DNA of 64,000 bases from Cladopsammia gracilis. Taxonomy: Eukaryota; Cnidaria; Anthozoa; Scleractinia; Dendrophylliidae. The notes below the pieces were generated by a model. That model saw only the letters and a program-made list of their open reading frames with translations. It was not told where the DNA came from and did not search any database. The position numbers were made by a program, and so were the translations under genes. Position 1 is the first letter of the stretch, and each line of letters begins with the position of its first letter. Where the stretch lies: assembly GCA_022457155.1 (NCBI GenBank), contig JAJGOT010000602.1, positions 410,487-474,486 of the forward strand. Direction: 5' to 3'. Of this stretch, positions 1-7,930 are shown piece by piece.

Positions 1-79
1 GCGCTTTACGGTGCGCTCTGCTTTCATAGCACCAAGAGTCTTCTCTGCGTTCGTTGGGAGGAGGTTTGGTTGCACAGCC

Positions 80-106
80 ATATATATAAATTTTATATTT
101 ATATAT
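80..106 (+). promoter_or_regulatory. TATA-type promoter of the coiled-coil gene
   Basis: An AT-only run containing TATATATAAA and TTTATATATA ends about 5 bases before the ATG at 111. The same kind of motif sits directly in front of most genes in the 0-15 kb block, so I read it as a viral-type promoter. The transcription start cannot be placed from sequence alone. Confidence 0.5.
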
Positions 107-110
107 CATC

Positions 111-1472
111 ATGGCAGAAGGAGGTTATGATATACCTGGCGAGAACGAAAACACCGGGCTTGACTGGGACATTGACCACGATGGCGATGACGAAGAAGAA
201 GAAGTTGACACAACAGCTCCCTTTAAACCGGGCGGCACATCAACCCCATATCATGGCGGTGAACAACATGAAATGCATACAATGCCTCACGAACAGAGCG
301 GCTTAGATGACACCGACCCTCTTCTTACAGAGACTGGCAGAGAACGAGCCTGGGATATTCTCAAGTCCTTATATCCAGATGCTAATGCAATAGAACTTGA
401 TGCTTATTTTGACCCCAAATCTAGTAGATTAATGATCAAAAAAAGCGGTTTTGGCAAAAAAGCATACTCTCTCTACACAAGAGAAAGATTAACTGGCCGT
501 GCAAGAGTAAACCCAAACCTTTCACAAGAAATCAAATTTGCTCTTGGTCAGTCTGCAGAAGAAAAAATAGTCCAACAACGGCAAGAAACTAGGGAAACAG
601 ACCAAGCACTGAAAGAAGCTCAACGACTAGAAAAAACATTAAACGAAACAGCTGCAAAACAACAACAAGCGGCTCAAGAAAAACAAGCAAAAGAAGACCA
701 ACTTGAACAAATTAACCGCCGCATTGCAAACATGGAAAATGAAGGAGGTACAGTAATAGAAAGACAAAACGAAATAGATAGATTAAACCGAGAAAAAGCA
801 AAAATTGAAAGAGACATAGAAGAGGCAAAGAAAAAAAGCAAAGAGTATGCAAAAACTAAAAAAGATCAAGAAAAAGCTAGAAGAGAAGTTGAACGCTTAC
901 AGAGAAAACGTGCTGCTGAAACACAAGAAATAAACACTATCGAAGCAAGACTGAACTCCACCAAGCCACTGGATGAGTTAAACGAACAAGAGGCCGAGCT
1001 TGTACGACAAAACGAGGAAGACAAACGCGTGATAGAGGACGAGAACACTTCTCCCTCTGACAGAGAAGCTGCAGAAGCCCGAGTTGCTGAGCGAGAAGAC
1101 GAACTGGCAAGACTAAGAACACAAGTTCAGGAAAGAGAAGAAGCCCTTCCTTTAAGAGAAAGGGTAAAAAATATCTTCAAGAAATATGGCTGGACCCTTC
1201 AAGCAGTTGTTCTGGCTGCCGGTATTGTCATAAGCGCTGTGGTATTAACCACCTTGAATGGCCTGGCAAAGGCTACCAAGGCTATTGGCAATGGGCTCAA
1301 AGAGCTTGGCAAAAAAGCAGCCAACGCCCTGCCAGGCATGATCAGCTCGATCGTGAGCTTTATCTTCAAAACAGCCGGCCAGGTTTTATCCTTTCTTGGC
1401 GAGCACGCCTGGCTACTGATCCTTGCCGTTGTGGCTTTCTTGGTTGAAAAGACAATCAAGCGCAAGCGTTAA
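111..1472 (+). CDS. coiled-coil protein with C-terminal membrane segments, putative virion or assembly protein
   Basis: This 453-residue protein has an acidic N-terminus (residues 20-32 rich in D and E), a basic Gly/Lys patch near residues 95-125, and a long charged coiled coil over roughly residues 155-345 built of E/K/R/Q heptads. The C-terminal 90 residues are hydrophobic: a membrane segment near 362-383, a Gly/Ala-rich amphipathic stretch near 385-430, and a second membrane segment near 433-446, followed by a basic KRKR tail. The ATG follows a TATA-rich run by a few bases. The gene meets the 610-residue gene tail to tail with a 4-base overlap, which is virus-like packing. I do not recognise the family. 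A role in a virion membrane or scaffold is inference from layout only. Confidence 0.7.
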   Translation: MAEGGYDIPGENENTGLDWDIDHDGDDEEEEVDTTAPFKPGGTSTPYHGGEQHEMHTMPHEQSGLDDTDPLLTETGRERAWDILKSLYPDANAIELDAYFDPKSSRLMIKKSGFGKKAYSLYTRERLTGRARVNPNLSQEIKFALGQSAEEKIVQQRQETRETDQALKEAQRLEKTLNETAAKQQQAAQEKQAKEDQLEQINRRIANMENEGGTVIERQNEIDRLNREKAKIERDIEEAKKKSKEYAKTKKDQEKARREVERLQRKRAAETQEINTIEARLNSTKPLDELNEQEAELVRQNEEDKRVIEDENTSPSDREAAEARVAEREDELARLRTQVQEREEALPLRERVKNIFKKYGWTLQAVVLAAGIVISAVVLTTLNGLAKATKAIGNGLKELGKKAANALPGMISSIVSFIFKTAGQVLSFLGEHAWLLILAVVAFLVEKTIKRKR

Positions 1473-3301
1473 CGCATCCATATAAACAAGCCTGCTAAAG
1501 CAAGAGCGCCCCCAGCAATGAGCGCCTTGTTTACGTGATGCGGCTCGATCTTAGTCTCTTGTGTTGGGGCTGGCGCGCTGGTGGCTGGTTTTGGGGTTGG
1601 TTGTGGTGTTGGCGTGGGGGCTGGTTTGGGCGCGGTGCCCTGTGCCTGTGTCGCCCGTTTGTGAATCGGGTTCGATGGGTGGCTGTTTGGTGGATTAATC
1701 TTTGTCGGCCCTCCGTCCATGGGGCGAAGGGAGGCTTTTTTTGTGGCAAGATTGACATCATTGTTAACACCAAGCTTCATCCCTTGCGTTGCCTGCATAA
1801 GATTGTTGTTGTACCCCACCACGCTCTCGGTGTTGATAACCATGCGTGACGGCATCAGCCAGCTCCCAGGGGCAACTACAAAGTTTAGCCATACTTTCGT
1901 TGCTTGGATGGCCTGCTGATAATGCTGTACGCTCTTAGATATGTCGTTCAGTCTTACGGTGTCCTCTAAGAGTGTTAAGAAGACTCTCTGCGTTTCGAAC
2001 GCTCGGCCTCCACTCCCAAGAATGCTGCTGCGAGTGTTTGCTTGTGCCCCCAGAATGCAATACACAAAGGCCTCGATTGACTGATTTATGCGCGCGAGAC
2101 CTGGCTGTGTTAGCCCTTGTGCATAATTCGGCACAAAGTGCTCGAACTGACTAACAGCACCCTGGTCGTTACGAACGAAGTATATGCCGTTTGCTCGATA
2201 GTTTGGGTCTTTTCTGTCTGTGACGCGCTCGTCATCAAACAGGGCTAGATCGGGATCAGGATAGTCGTAATCAGTAGAACTGGGCCCATCATATGCAACC
2301 CAAATGTACACATTGCCAAGGCCGTGGTTTTTACCGTATGTGAAACGGAAGTCAGAACTGGGGTCTACACCGAACTCTTGGCAAATCCTCTTGTATGCGT
2401 CGATGTTGAACTTGTTGTCTTTCTGGTTGAATGTGGGGTCGTCTGGCAAAGCACTCACGCTCTGTTCCCCACCCAGCTTGTAGAGGATTCGTCTTGTTGT
2501 GAAATAGACGTGAAACCGGTAAAATGACCGAAGCTGTGGGGTTAGGGAGAGAGTCGAGTTCTTATCAAACAGAAGGTCACGCGAGATCCCGCAGCCGGTT
2601 GTTGCACACCATAGGGCGAAGTTCAGTTGTTGTGGCCAGAAACTCATATGCGGACCGCCGAGCCACTTTCTCCCATATTTCGCGGTTGTGAACGAAATCT
2701 GTGTGTCTCTGAAAATGTTTCTGTATTTCGTTGTGAAATAATCAGTTGGCGTGACATATATCTTTTGCGCTTCATCGTTCAAGACAGAGCCGATCATCAT
2801 GTCTTTATCGATTGAGGTGGAGAAATCAACAGCCGGGATTGGTTTTTGTGTGTTTCGGTTTAACGTCAACTGATAAGGGAAACCGCCAATATACTCTAAG
2901 CCAAGGGCATCTTTCAGGGCTTGTGTCCAATTCTTGTGCGGTATGTCTGAAGGCATAGCCCAGGAGCCTGGGCCCTTTATGAAAAGCACTTCTCCTGTAG
3001 CTTTGTGATTATCGTCGAAAGAAACTTCTGTTGTAAATCTTGACATATCAGCATGCGGGAAACGCCTTTTGAAGTCTGAGATTGCCTTCGCTTTGGCGAC
3101 TGTAGAGAGCTTTTCAACCTCCGGAGAACTAAGCCAAGCCAGTTGCGGATCTGGTGAAGGTGGGGGCTTTGGTTGGATATACCTTGGTTGGAGGGTATTT
3201 TGAGGAGAATAAAACGGAGGCGGGGGTCTGTAATCGTGACCGCCAATGTCTAGACCAAGGTTTGAACCAGGATTAAATCCGCCAGGGCGCCTGCCAAACA
3301 T
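1469..3301 (-). CDS. 610-residue putative structural protein with C-terminal anchor
   Basis: The frame is intact with an ATG at 3301. The N-terminal 50 residues are rich in Gly and Pro. A large globular region (about 60-500) follows with many aromatic and beta-prone stretches. A Pro/Thr/Ala linker covers about 540-580, and a 19-residue hydrophobic segment ends in Trp-Met-Arg at the C-terminus, a tail-anchor-like arrangement. It is divergent from the penton-like gene, from which it is separated by only 30 bases. Its size matches double jelly-roll major capsid proteins of Polinton-type viruses (about 500-650 residues), but a C-terminal membrane anchor is unusual for those, so a spike or membrane virion protein is an alternative. 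No motif I can name proves either. Structure prediction would decide. Confidence 0.6.
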   Translation of the reverse strand: MFGRRPGGFNPGSNLGLDIGGHDYRPPPPFYSPQNTLQPRYIQPKPPPSPDPQLAWLSSPEVEKLSTVAKAKAISDFKRRFPHADMSRFTTEVSFDDNHKATGEVLFIKGPGSWAMPSDIPHKNWTQALKDALGLEYIGGFPYQLTLNRNTQKPIPAVDFSTSIDKDMMIGSVLNDEAQKIYVTPTDYFTTKYRNIFRDTQISFTTAKYGRKWLGGPHMSFWPQQLNFALWCATTGCGISRDLLFDKNSTLSLTPQLRSFYRFHVYFTTRRILYKLGGEQSVSALPDDPTFNQKDNKFNIDAYKRICQEFGVDPSSDFRFTYGKNHGLGNVYIWVAYDGPSSTDYDYPDPDLALFDDERVTDRKDPNYRANGIYFVRNDQGAVSQFEHFVPNYAQGLTQPGLARINQSIEAFVYCILGAQANTRSSILGSGGRAFETQRVFLTLLEDTVRLNDISKSVQHYQQAIQATKVWLNFVVAPGSWLMPSRMVINTESVVGYNNNLMQATQGMKLGVNNDVNLATKKASLRPMDGGPTKINPPNSHPSNPIHKRATQAQGTAPKPAPTPTPQPTPKPATSAPAPTQETKIEPHHVNKALIAGGALALAGLFIWMR

Positions 3302-3331
3302 GATTGTATATAAATATATTTTATATACACA
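3302..3331. promoter_or_regulatory. 30-bp palindromic bidirectional promoter
   Basis: The complete spacer between two divergent start codons is 30 bases. Its core is an inverted repeat, TGTATATAA...TTATATACA, so each gene reads the same TGTATATAA element about 5-10 bases upstream of its ATG. A spacer this small leaves little room for anything except a shared core promoter. Co-expression of the 610-residue and penton-like genes is inferred from this. Confidence 0.65.
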
Positions 3332-4006
3332 ATGGTTGTGTTAACAATCGTCGCACCTTCGAACCCTCACACCATCTACTTCGACCACCCACTTCAGAAA
3401 CCGAGCTATATCAGGCTCGTTTCTTGTTCGATTTGCAATTCGTGGCATAATTTGAAACAAAGAGGAGAAATATCTGTCAAGGTATCAGGCTCGAAGGCCC
3501 AACCAACTATAATCAACATTGAGCCTAGTTTTTACACTCCTAGTAGTTTAGCAAAAACGATAGTTGACAAATACAAAGAACGGGTTATAGACCTTAAAGC
3601 GGAATCGTATTCTCCTCTTGGTGCTATGGCGATTTTGAACCCAGGAGGTGAATATGCAATAGGTCTTTCCAATAATATCAGATTATTATTTGGCAAGGGG
3701 CTACAAACGCCTCCACATATAACCAGTAAAAAATTCGACTCACCAAGCACTTACTTTATCCACTGCGATCTGGTTGATAAAGAACAGAACCTGTTCAACG
3801 GCAAGCCTTCGACAGTCTTGGCTCGATTTGATCTTCGTGGAAAGCCATATGAGAAAGTTTTCTATGAATCAACACAGCAGAACATCTTGCGTGACGTCTC
3901 GTCTGGCGATTATGTAAACAGCATAACACTGTCTGTGAGGGATGAGAACAATAACCTTTTTGATTTCAATAACATGCCTCTTGAATTTGAAGTTGAAATA
4001 AATTAA
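3332..4006 (+). CDS. penton-like minor capsid protein (candidate)
   Basis: This 224-residue protein has no membrane segment and is rich in short beta-type stretches throughout. It ends in a run of alternating hydrophobic residues around a DEN-x-LFDFN turn (residues 208-224), a pattern seen at the C-terminus of single jelly-roll penton-like minor capsid proteins in Polinton, adintovirus and virophage relatives. Size also fits. It is the first of a run of co-directional genes (4022, 4748, 5005) with short gaps, and is divergent from the 610-residue gene. The penton assignment rests on length, C-terminal pattern and neighbourhood, not on a search, so it is moderate. A jelly-roll in a structure prediction would support it. 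Confidence 0.45.
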   Translation: MVVLTIVAPSNPHTIYFDHPLQKPSYIRLVSCSICNSWHNLKQRGEISVKVSGSKAQPTIINIEPSFYTPSSLAKTIVDKYKERVIDLKAESYSPLGAMAILNPGGEYAIGLSNNIRLLFGKGLQTPPHITSKKFDSPSTYFIHCDLVDKEQNLFNGKPSTVLARFDLRGKPYEKVFYESTQQNILRDVSSGDYVNSITLSVRDENNNLFDFNNMPLEFEVEIN

Positions 4007-4021
4007 TATGTATACACAACC

Positions 4022-4696
4022 ATGAGCTCAGCTAATGTGTTGCCATCGGCACCGGATTACAGTGAGACTCAATCGCTTTACCCAAGCTTACCAGCAAATG
4101 GCGAAGACTTCCGGCTCAAGAAAATAACAGACTTACAGAAAGAGCTTGAAAAAGAAGCCGACCACTACCGCCAGGTCTCAAAGAAATACAAACGGGCCCA
4201 CTCGATTCTTCACGCAGCGGCTGTGGGCCTTGGTTTGGTGGCTACAGGCATGTCTTCGGCCACTTTCGCGACTGCTTTATCTGGAGTCGGAATTGTTGCC
4301 AGTCCTGCCCTTGCTGGTGTGGCGGCTATTACAGGAGCTTCCTCTGCGGCCCTTACAGTGTTCAGCAAGAAATTTGAACGAAAAATCGCAAAACACGAGA
4401 AAATATACACGCTCGCTGTTGCTAAGCGGAACTCTGTCTATGATATGATCTCAAAGGCTTTGTCTGACAATAACATCGATGATCCAGAGTTTACAATCAT
4501 CATAAAAGAGGTTGAAAAATACAACAAACTGAAAGACGAGATCCGCTCTGGTGAAACAAAGTACACACAAAGTGGTAAGCCTCAAGGGCCAGATCTTGAC
4601 AAGATCAGAGAAGAACTTCGCAAAGAAGTCAAAGTGGAGTTTCAAAAAAAGTTAAATCGTCTTTCCGCTGTATCCAAGTCAGATTTGAAAGAATAA
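4022..4696 (+). CDS. membrane-hairpin protein with flanking coiled coils
   Basis: This 224-residue protein starts 15 bases after the penton-like gene. Residues about 30-60 form a charged helix. Residues about 62-114 are an uninterrupted Gly/Ala/Ser/Val-rich hydrophobic stretch with glycine-zipper spacing and an internal Pro, fitting a two-helix membrane hairpin. Residues about 115-224 are charged helices rich in K and E. The start ATG follows GTATACACAACC, related to the TATATACACA in front of the preceding gene. The family is not recognised. In this context a virion-membrane or membrane-remodelling role is plausible, but this is inference. Confidence 0.65.
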   Translation: MSSANVLPSAPDYSETQSLYPSLPANGEDFRLKKITDLQKELEKEADHYRQVSKKYKRAHSILHAAAVGLGLVATGMSSATFATALSGVGIVASPALAGVAAITGASSAALTVFSKKFERKIAKHEKIYTLAVAKRNSVYDMISKALSDNNIDDPEFTIIIKEVEKYNKLKDEIRSGETKYTQSGKPQGPDLDKIREELRKEVKVEFQKKLNRLSAVSKSDLKE

Positions 4697-4747
4697 ACTC
4701 TGGATTTAATCTGCAAATCTCGAAAGGAAAATATTATATATAGAGCA

Positions 4748-4981
4748 ATGCCTATTATAAAGGAGTTAATCACACTGCTTCAATCTGCAAATAAACGATA
4801 TACCAATCTCGAACAGGAGTATAAAACACTGCAAAGGCATTACTGCGAGCTTTACCAGAAATATATGGCCCTGCGCCACAGCCTCCTTTGCCAGGATTGT
4901 AAAACGCGGTGCGCGAAAGAAGGACCCGATGGGTGCACCGAAGTTTGTAATCTTTGTAGTGCAAAATTGAGTTCGTATTGA
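4748..4981 (+). CDS. small coiled-coil plus cysteine-cluster protein
   Basis: A 77-residue protein. The first 45 residues are a helical, Leu-rich coiled coil. Residues 47-71 carry six cysteines as CxxC, C, C, CxxC, consistent with a zinc-binding or disulfide knot. The ATG follows AATATTATATATAGAGCA, the AT-rich promoter type of this block. The function is unknown. Helix plus zinc knot would fit a small DNA-binding or packaging accessory protein. Confidence 0.55.
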   Translation: MPIIKELITLLQSANKRYTNLEQEYKTLQRHYCELYQKYMALRHSLLCQDCKTRCAKEGPDGCTEVCNLCSAKLSSY

Positions 4982-5004
4982 ACATTTATTATTTGTATTA
5001 TAAC

Positions 5005-5385
5005 ATGGAAAGACTTGAAGCAAACAGTTTCAATAAACAGCTATCTATTGTCAGACAAATGGATAAAAAGAATAAATATAAGACACAATTAGATGCCTTA
5101 GATGTTGAACACAAACACATCTGGCTGCGGGGCCTCTATGAAAATGACTATATAGACGAGTTATACCGCTCAAAACTTAAAGAAGAGTTACAAATTACCT
5201 TTTCATATCTTTCTTCGTCAGCAAAACAAGGCTTAATAAAGCAGTACCATAAAAATAAGTTTGTTTCAATTCAAAGCATAACAAACGAAAAAATAAAATC
5301 CTGCCAAAGATGTGGCGTGTCTTTTTCACTCCTGGTTGCTTCAGCGGAACTTATCTGTGAACTATGCAACCGAGTTGAAAGTTGA
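5005..5385 (+). CDS. zinc-ribbon protein, 5' half of a frame-split gene
   Basis: The ATG at 5005 follows TTATTTGTATTATAAC, so I use it and not the earlier TTG at 4978. The protein has 126 residues: a charged helical N-terminus and a C-terminal CxxC...CxxC zinc ribbon within the last 25 residues, ending at a TGA (5383-5385). The next frame is open across this stop and runs to 5725, adding about 113 residues. Overall layout (zinc ribbon followed by a helical C-terminal domain of about 110 residues) and total size resemble late transcription factor 3-like proteins of large DNA viruses, but I cannot confirm this. Confidence 0.5.
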   Translation: MERLEANSFNKQLSIVRQMDKKNKYKTQLDALDVEHKHIWLRGLYENDYIDELYRSKLKEELQITFSYLSSSAKQGLIKQYHKNKFVSIQSITNEKIKSCQRCGVSFSLLVASAELICELCNRVES

Positions 5386-5725
5386 TAAGGCAGCCCTTTA
5401 CAAAAATGAAAATATAACAGTTAAAAGCAAGGCAAAAATAGACTATAACTTTAACTATAGACTTGGTCAGTTATTCGGAAAATCCTCTATAAGATTGACT
5501 AAGGACGAGCTTGAACAAACAAAATATGCTCACACAAATATAAAACCACATCTACCAGGGAATGTTTCTATAAATTTCAAAATTTATAAAATCTTAACCC
5601 TGATCCTGCAAGAAGGGCCAAGAAAATGGGAGATTTTATCTTACATAAATCTTCCTAGGGCATCTATATGTCGAAAGAATGAGCGGTGCTGGCAGGCGGC
5701 CATGCATTCAGCTAGAATTGCATAA
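5384..5725 (+). pseudogene. 3' half of the frame-split zinc-ribbon gene, in the +1 frame
   Basis: This frame is open from about 5312 and continues past the TGA that ends the zinc-ribbon gene. Usable coding most likely begins at the GAT overlapping that stop. The product is about 113 residues, basic and helical, with no hydrophobic segment. It has no ATG or promoter motif of its own, so it is best read as the continuation of the gene at 5005, either through a one-base mutation or assembly error, or through +1 frameshifting at the stop. It overlaps the YqaJ nuclease gene tail to tail by 14 bases. Confidence 0.4.
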
Positions 5726-6803
5726 ACTGCCCCTGAAGAAAGGCCTCAACGTCGCCTTCATTATCGCCAACTTCTCCCACGGAAGTTATTTTGTCCTCTG
5801 TATGGATAAGTGAATGAATTTTTTTTTTAAGTTCAGCTAACTTCTTGTGAAAATTTTCGGTCCTTTCTTGAATGCCTTCTAAGAATCCCTCGTGCTTGGT
5901 GATTGGAAGTTCTGTTTCATCAAGGAGCTTCCAAGCAAAGAAGGCAACAGCTCTTGGACCCTCGGCACTGGTGGTTAGCTCGCTCTTGAATTTCTGCCGT
6001 CTAAAGAACTCCTCTCGCTCAATTTCCTCGCTAAAAGTTCTTCTAACAGGACCGTAAGAACACCAGAGCTCTTTCTCCTCGATGCTTGCCATTATTTTAT
6101 CAAACTGTGGCTGCGCAAGTTCAGCAACATCAACGAGATCAGTTTGTTTTTTTGTCAAAAATTGCTTAGAAAATAGGTAAACAATGCCCCAGGCAAGTGT
6201 TTTATTTGCCTTTGTTGAATGAACAACACCTCCGTTTAGCTTCGCGTTATGAAACGTGCTTGATGTCATCTGTTTCAAAGGGCACAGTCTGAAATAGGAG
6301 TCAACGAAAAGGCCCTTTTTTACTTGGCTTCCGCTGAAAGCGAGGCCTGTCTGAAGTTGTGTCACATAATAACGCGGAATGGCTCTAACAACTATTTTTC
6401 GTTTAAAGGGGCATTTAAACTCTAAGAGGATAATGTTGCCAGCTTTGTCTTCGAAGTAGCCATCGGGGCTGCATGTAAGCTTTCCGTAAAGGGGGTGCTC
6501 CTTTGCCAGATTAAGCGATACACTGTGTGCAAAGACGGTTGTGTCATGTTTTTGTTCAAAACATTTTCGCGCGATTGGCTCGAAAAGGTTGCCCCAGGTA
6601 CATGCCGTCATGCTGACCATGTCTTGGGCTTGGGCTTTCTTGTAAAGAAGGCTCCTTTCGTCTTCAAAGGGCGAAGCCCCGATCAAAGCGGCAACTTCTG
6701 AAGCCCCGATGGTGCTCTTTCTGGCGCTGACCCAAGCACGGCTCTTTTGTTTCAAGCCAGTTTTCCTGGAGTTAAGAAAGTTCAAGAAATTTTGCACAGG
6801 CAT
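5712..6803 (-). CDS. YqaJ/lambda-type exonuclease
   Basis: A 363-residue protein in the PD-(D/E)XK nuclease superfamily, YqaJ-like viral recombinase type, degrading linear duplex DNA 5'-3' in recombination or genome maturation. Visible motifs are an N-terminal IGASEVAALIG block (32-42), E75, the SPDG aspartate (D114), the E-x-K catalytic pair in LLEFKCP (E128, K130) and the downstream YYVTQLQ glutamines (149, 151). I use the ATG at 6803, not the upstream TTG, because CTGTATATTT lies directly in front of it, matching the block's promoters. A lysine/leucine-rich coiled coil lies near the C-terminus. The frame is intact. Such nucleases occur in phages, baculoviruses, herpesviruses and large eukaryotic DNA viruses, and are not core Polinton genes. 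Confidence 0.8.
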   Translation of the reverse strand: MPVQNFLNFLNSRKTGLKQKSRAWVSARKSTIGASEVAALIGASPFEDERSLLYKKAQAQDMVSMTACTWGNLFEPIARKCFEQKHDTTVFAHSVSLNLAKEHPLYGKLTCSPDGYFEDKAGNIILLEFKCPFKRKIVVRAIPRYYVTQLQTGLAFSGSQVKKGLFVDSYFRLCPLKQMTSSTFHNAKLNGGVVHSTKANKTLAWGIVYLFSKQFLTKKQTDLVDVAELAQPQFDKIMASIEEKELWCSYGPVRRTFSEEIEREEFFRRQKFKSELTTSAEGPRAVAFFAWKLLDETELPITKHEGFLEGIQERTENFHKKLAELKKKIHSLIHTEDKITSVGEVGDNEGDVEAFLQGQFMQF

Positions 6804-6805
6804 TG

Positions 6806-6817
6806 CAAATATACAGG
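6806..6817 (-). promoter_or_regulatory. TGTATAT promoter motif of the YqaJ gene
   Basis: On the minus strand CTGTATATTTG precedes the ATG by a few bases and is close to the TGTATATAA of the divergent promoter at 3302-3331. It supports the chosen start of the nuclease gene. Confidence 0.45.
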
Positions 6818-6831
6818 GTGAAAGCGTTTTT

Positions 6832-7130
6832 TCAATTGGTGATGAGGGCGGCAAGTTGTTGTGGAGTTAGTCTTTGTGCTGCTTCAAGAATATATGTTGG
6901 TACAATGTCTGGAGGAAATGGTTGCCCTTCGATTACTATAATGCATTCATACGATTTCCCTTTTCTGCTGCTACAGCACAAAAAACTGTCACTTCCATGT
7001 CTTGAGAAATTAAAGACCATTCGTTTACTTGATTGTGTCCGAACGCTATTTCTTCCTCTCCCCATTGCCGCTTAGGTACCCAAGAAATGTGTCTCTCCAA
7101 TTGGTAATAACGCAGCCCCCAGTTGTTCAA
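6832..7130 (-). pseudogene. broken small gene upstream of the YqaJ nuclease
   Basis: Two overlapping minus-strand frames are open here. One (about 7130-6936) starts with a TTG and is rich in Trp, Glu and Arg. The other reaches 6832 and ends in a Pro/Leu-rich, protein-like stretch. Composition looks natural in the first frame before about 6945 and in the second frame after it, so one gene with a one-base break near 6945 and a lost start is the simplest reading. The alternative is a 77-residue protein from the ATG at 7065. The family is not recognised. It would be transcribed in the same direction as the nuclease, 28 bases upstream of it. Confidence 0.35.
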
Positions 7131-7149
7131 ATAACTGTTTATTAGGTAC

Positions 7150-7262
7150 TTTCTGGTGGTTAAAACCGGTTATGGAGGGTTGCGCCAAATAAAGGGGCTG
7201 GGTGGTTGAAACCGCTTTCGGGCGGTTAAAACTGGTTATTAATGTTTTAAGCTGGTTCTAGG
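7150..7262. repeat. cluster of GGTTAAAAC/CGGTT motifs
   Basis: Between the last left-module gene and the palindrome, variants of GGTTAAAACCGGTTAT occur at least three times (about 7158, 7203 and 7225), with the partial palindromes AACCGGTT and GAAACCGCTTTCGGGCGGTT. This may be terminal or origin-type sequence of the left module, but nothing proves it. Confidence 0.4.
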
Positions 7263-7298
7263 GTTTAAATAAGCCTCGTGGGGTAAAACAAAAGACCC

Positions 7299-7512
7299 AG
7301 TAGTATAAGGTGAGGGGGCAGATGACTCACTTAACAAAATAAGACTCCATCGGTAGTGGTGAATGCCTATTTCCCCAATTAGTGATATAACCTGCAGGCC
7401 GACTGAAAGGAGGCCTGCAGGTGATATCACTAATTGGGGAAATAGGCATTCACCACTATCGATGGAGTCTTATTTTGTTAAGTGGTCATCTGCCCCCTCA
7501 CCTTATACTACT
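7299..7512. repeat. 214-bp near-perfect palindrome at the module junction
   Basis: The left arm (7299-7400) and right arm (7412-7512) are reverse complements with only two mismatches and one 1-base indel, around an 11-base loop. The outer ends read AGTAGTATAAGG...CCTTATACTACT. AG...CT ends are expected for Polinton inverted repeats. The flanking six bases (AGACCC and TCTAAT) do not form a target duplication. The right arm replaces the 5' end of the protease gene. It could be a foldback element, two terminal repeats joined head to head, or a hairpin-mediated rearrangement. Confidence 0.8.
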
Positions 7513-7513
7513 T

Positions 7514-7930
7514 CTAATAAAATGGTGCAGATATTTAAACATCCCAATCAGTGATGTTCTGTCAAGGGATGAAAGAGTTCCACATAATCATAGCCAAGCA
7601 TTATTTATTTACAATCTGGAACCTAGTTATTTGGCAGGATCTCATTGGGTTACAACTTATGTAAAAGACAACGTGATAAATTATTTTGACAGCTTTGGTA
7701 TGCCTCCATTTCAAGAGATCGTAAATCATGCGAAAAGAAGGAATATGACACTGCTTCACCAAAACAACCAAATCCAAAACATAAAAACGTCTACATGTGG
7801 CTACTTCTGTTTATACTTTCTGAACGAAATGAATAAGGGGAATTCGTATTATAATTTATTGCAAGTATTTGACATATATAACACAATGAAGAATGAGAGA
7901 TTCCTCGAACATTATTTTAGAAATATCTAA
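7514..7930 (+). pseudogene. adenain-type maturation protease, 5' truncated
   Basis: About 139 residues of an adenovirus/Polinton-type cysteine protease, which cleaves capsid precursors during virion maturation. Catalytic landmarks remain in order: His-Trp in SHWVTTY (codons from 7643), Asp in YFDSFG (near 7685), a Gln-containing stretch, and Cys in TCGYFC (Cys codon 7796-7798). The reading frame runs back into the palindrome with no ATG; only GTG is available, inside the palindrome arm. Family members carry additional N-terminal residues, so the first part of the gene appears to have been lost at the junction. It is followed after 12 bases by the zinc-ribbon gene. Confidence 0.75.

Noticed and set aside
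70..306. 78-codon open frame at the left edge
   Set aside because: Starts at TTG inside the promoter run and overlaps the coiled-coil gene in another frame, with no protein-like composition.
1531..2815. Several plus- and minus-strand frames inside the 610-residue gene
   Set aside because: Antisense or frame-shifted shadows; no promoter motif precedes any of them.
7299..7512. Palindrome as a simple transcription terminator between modules
   Set aside because: The arms are far longer than any terminator stem and the right arm reads into the protease frame.
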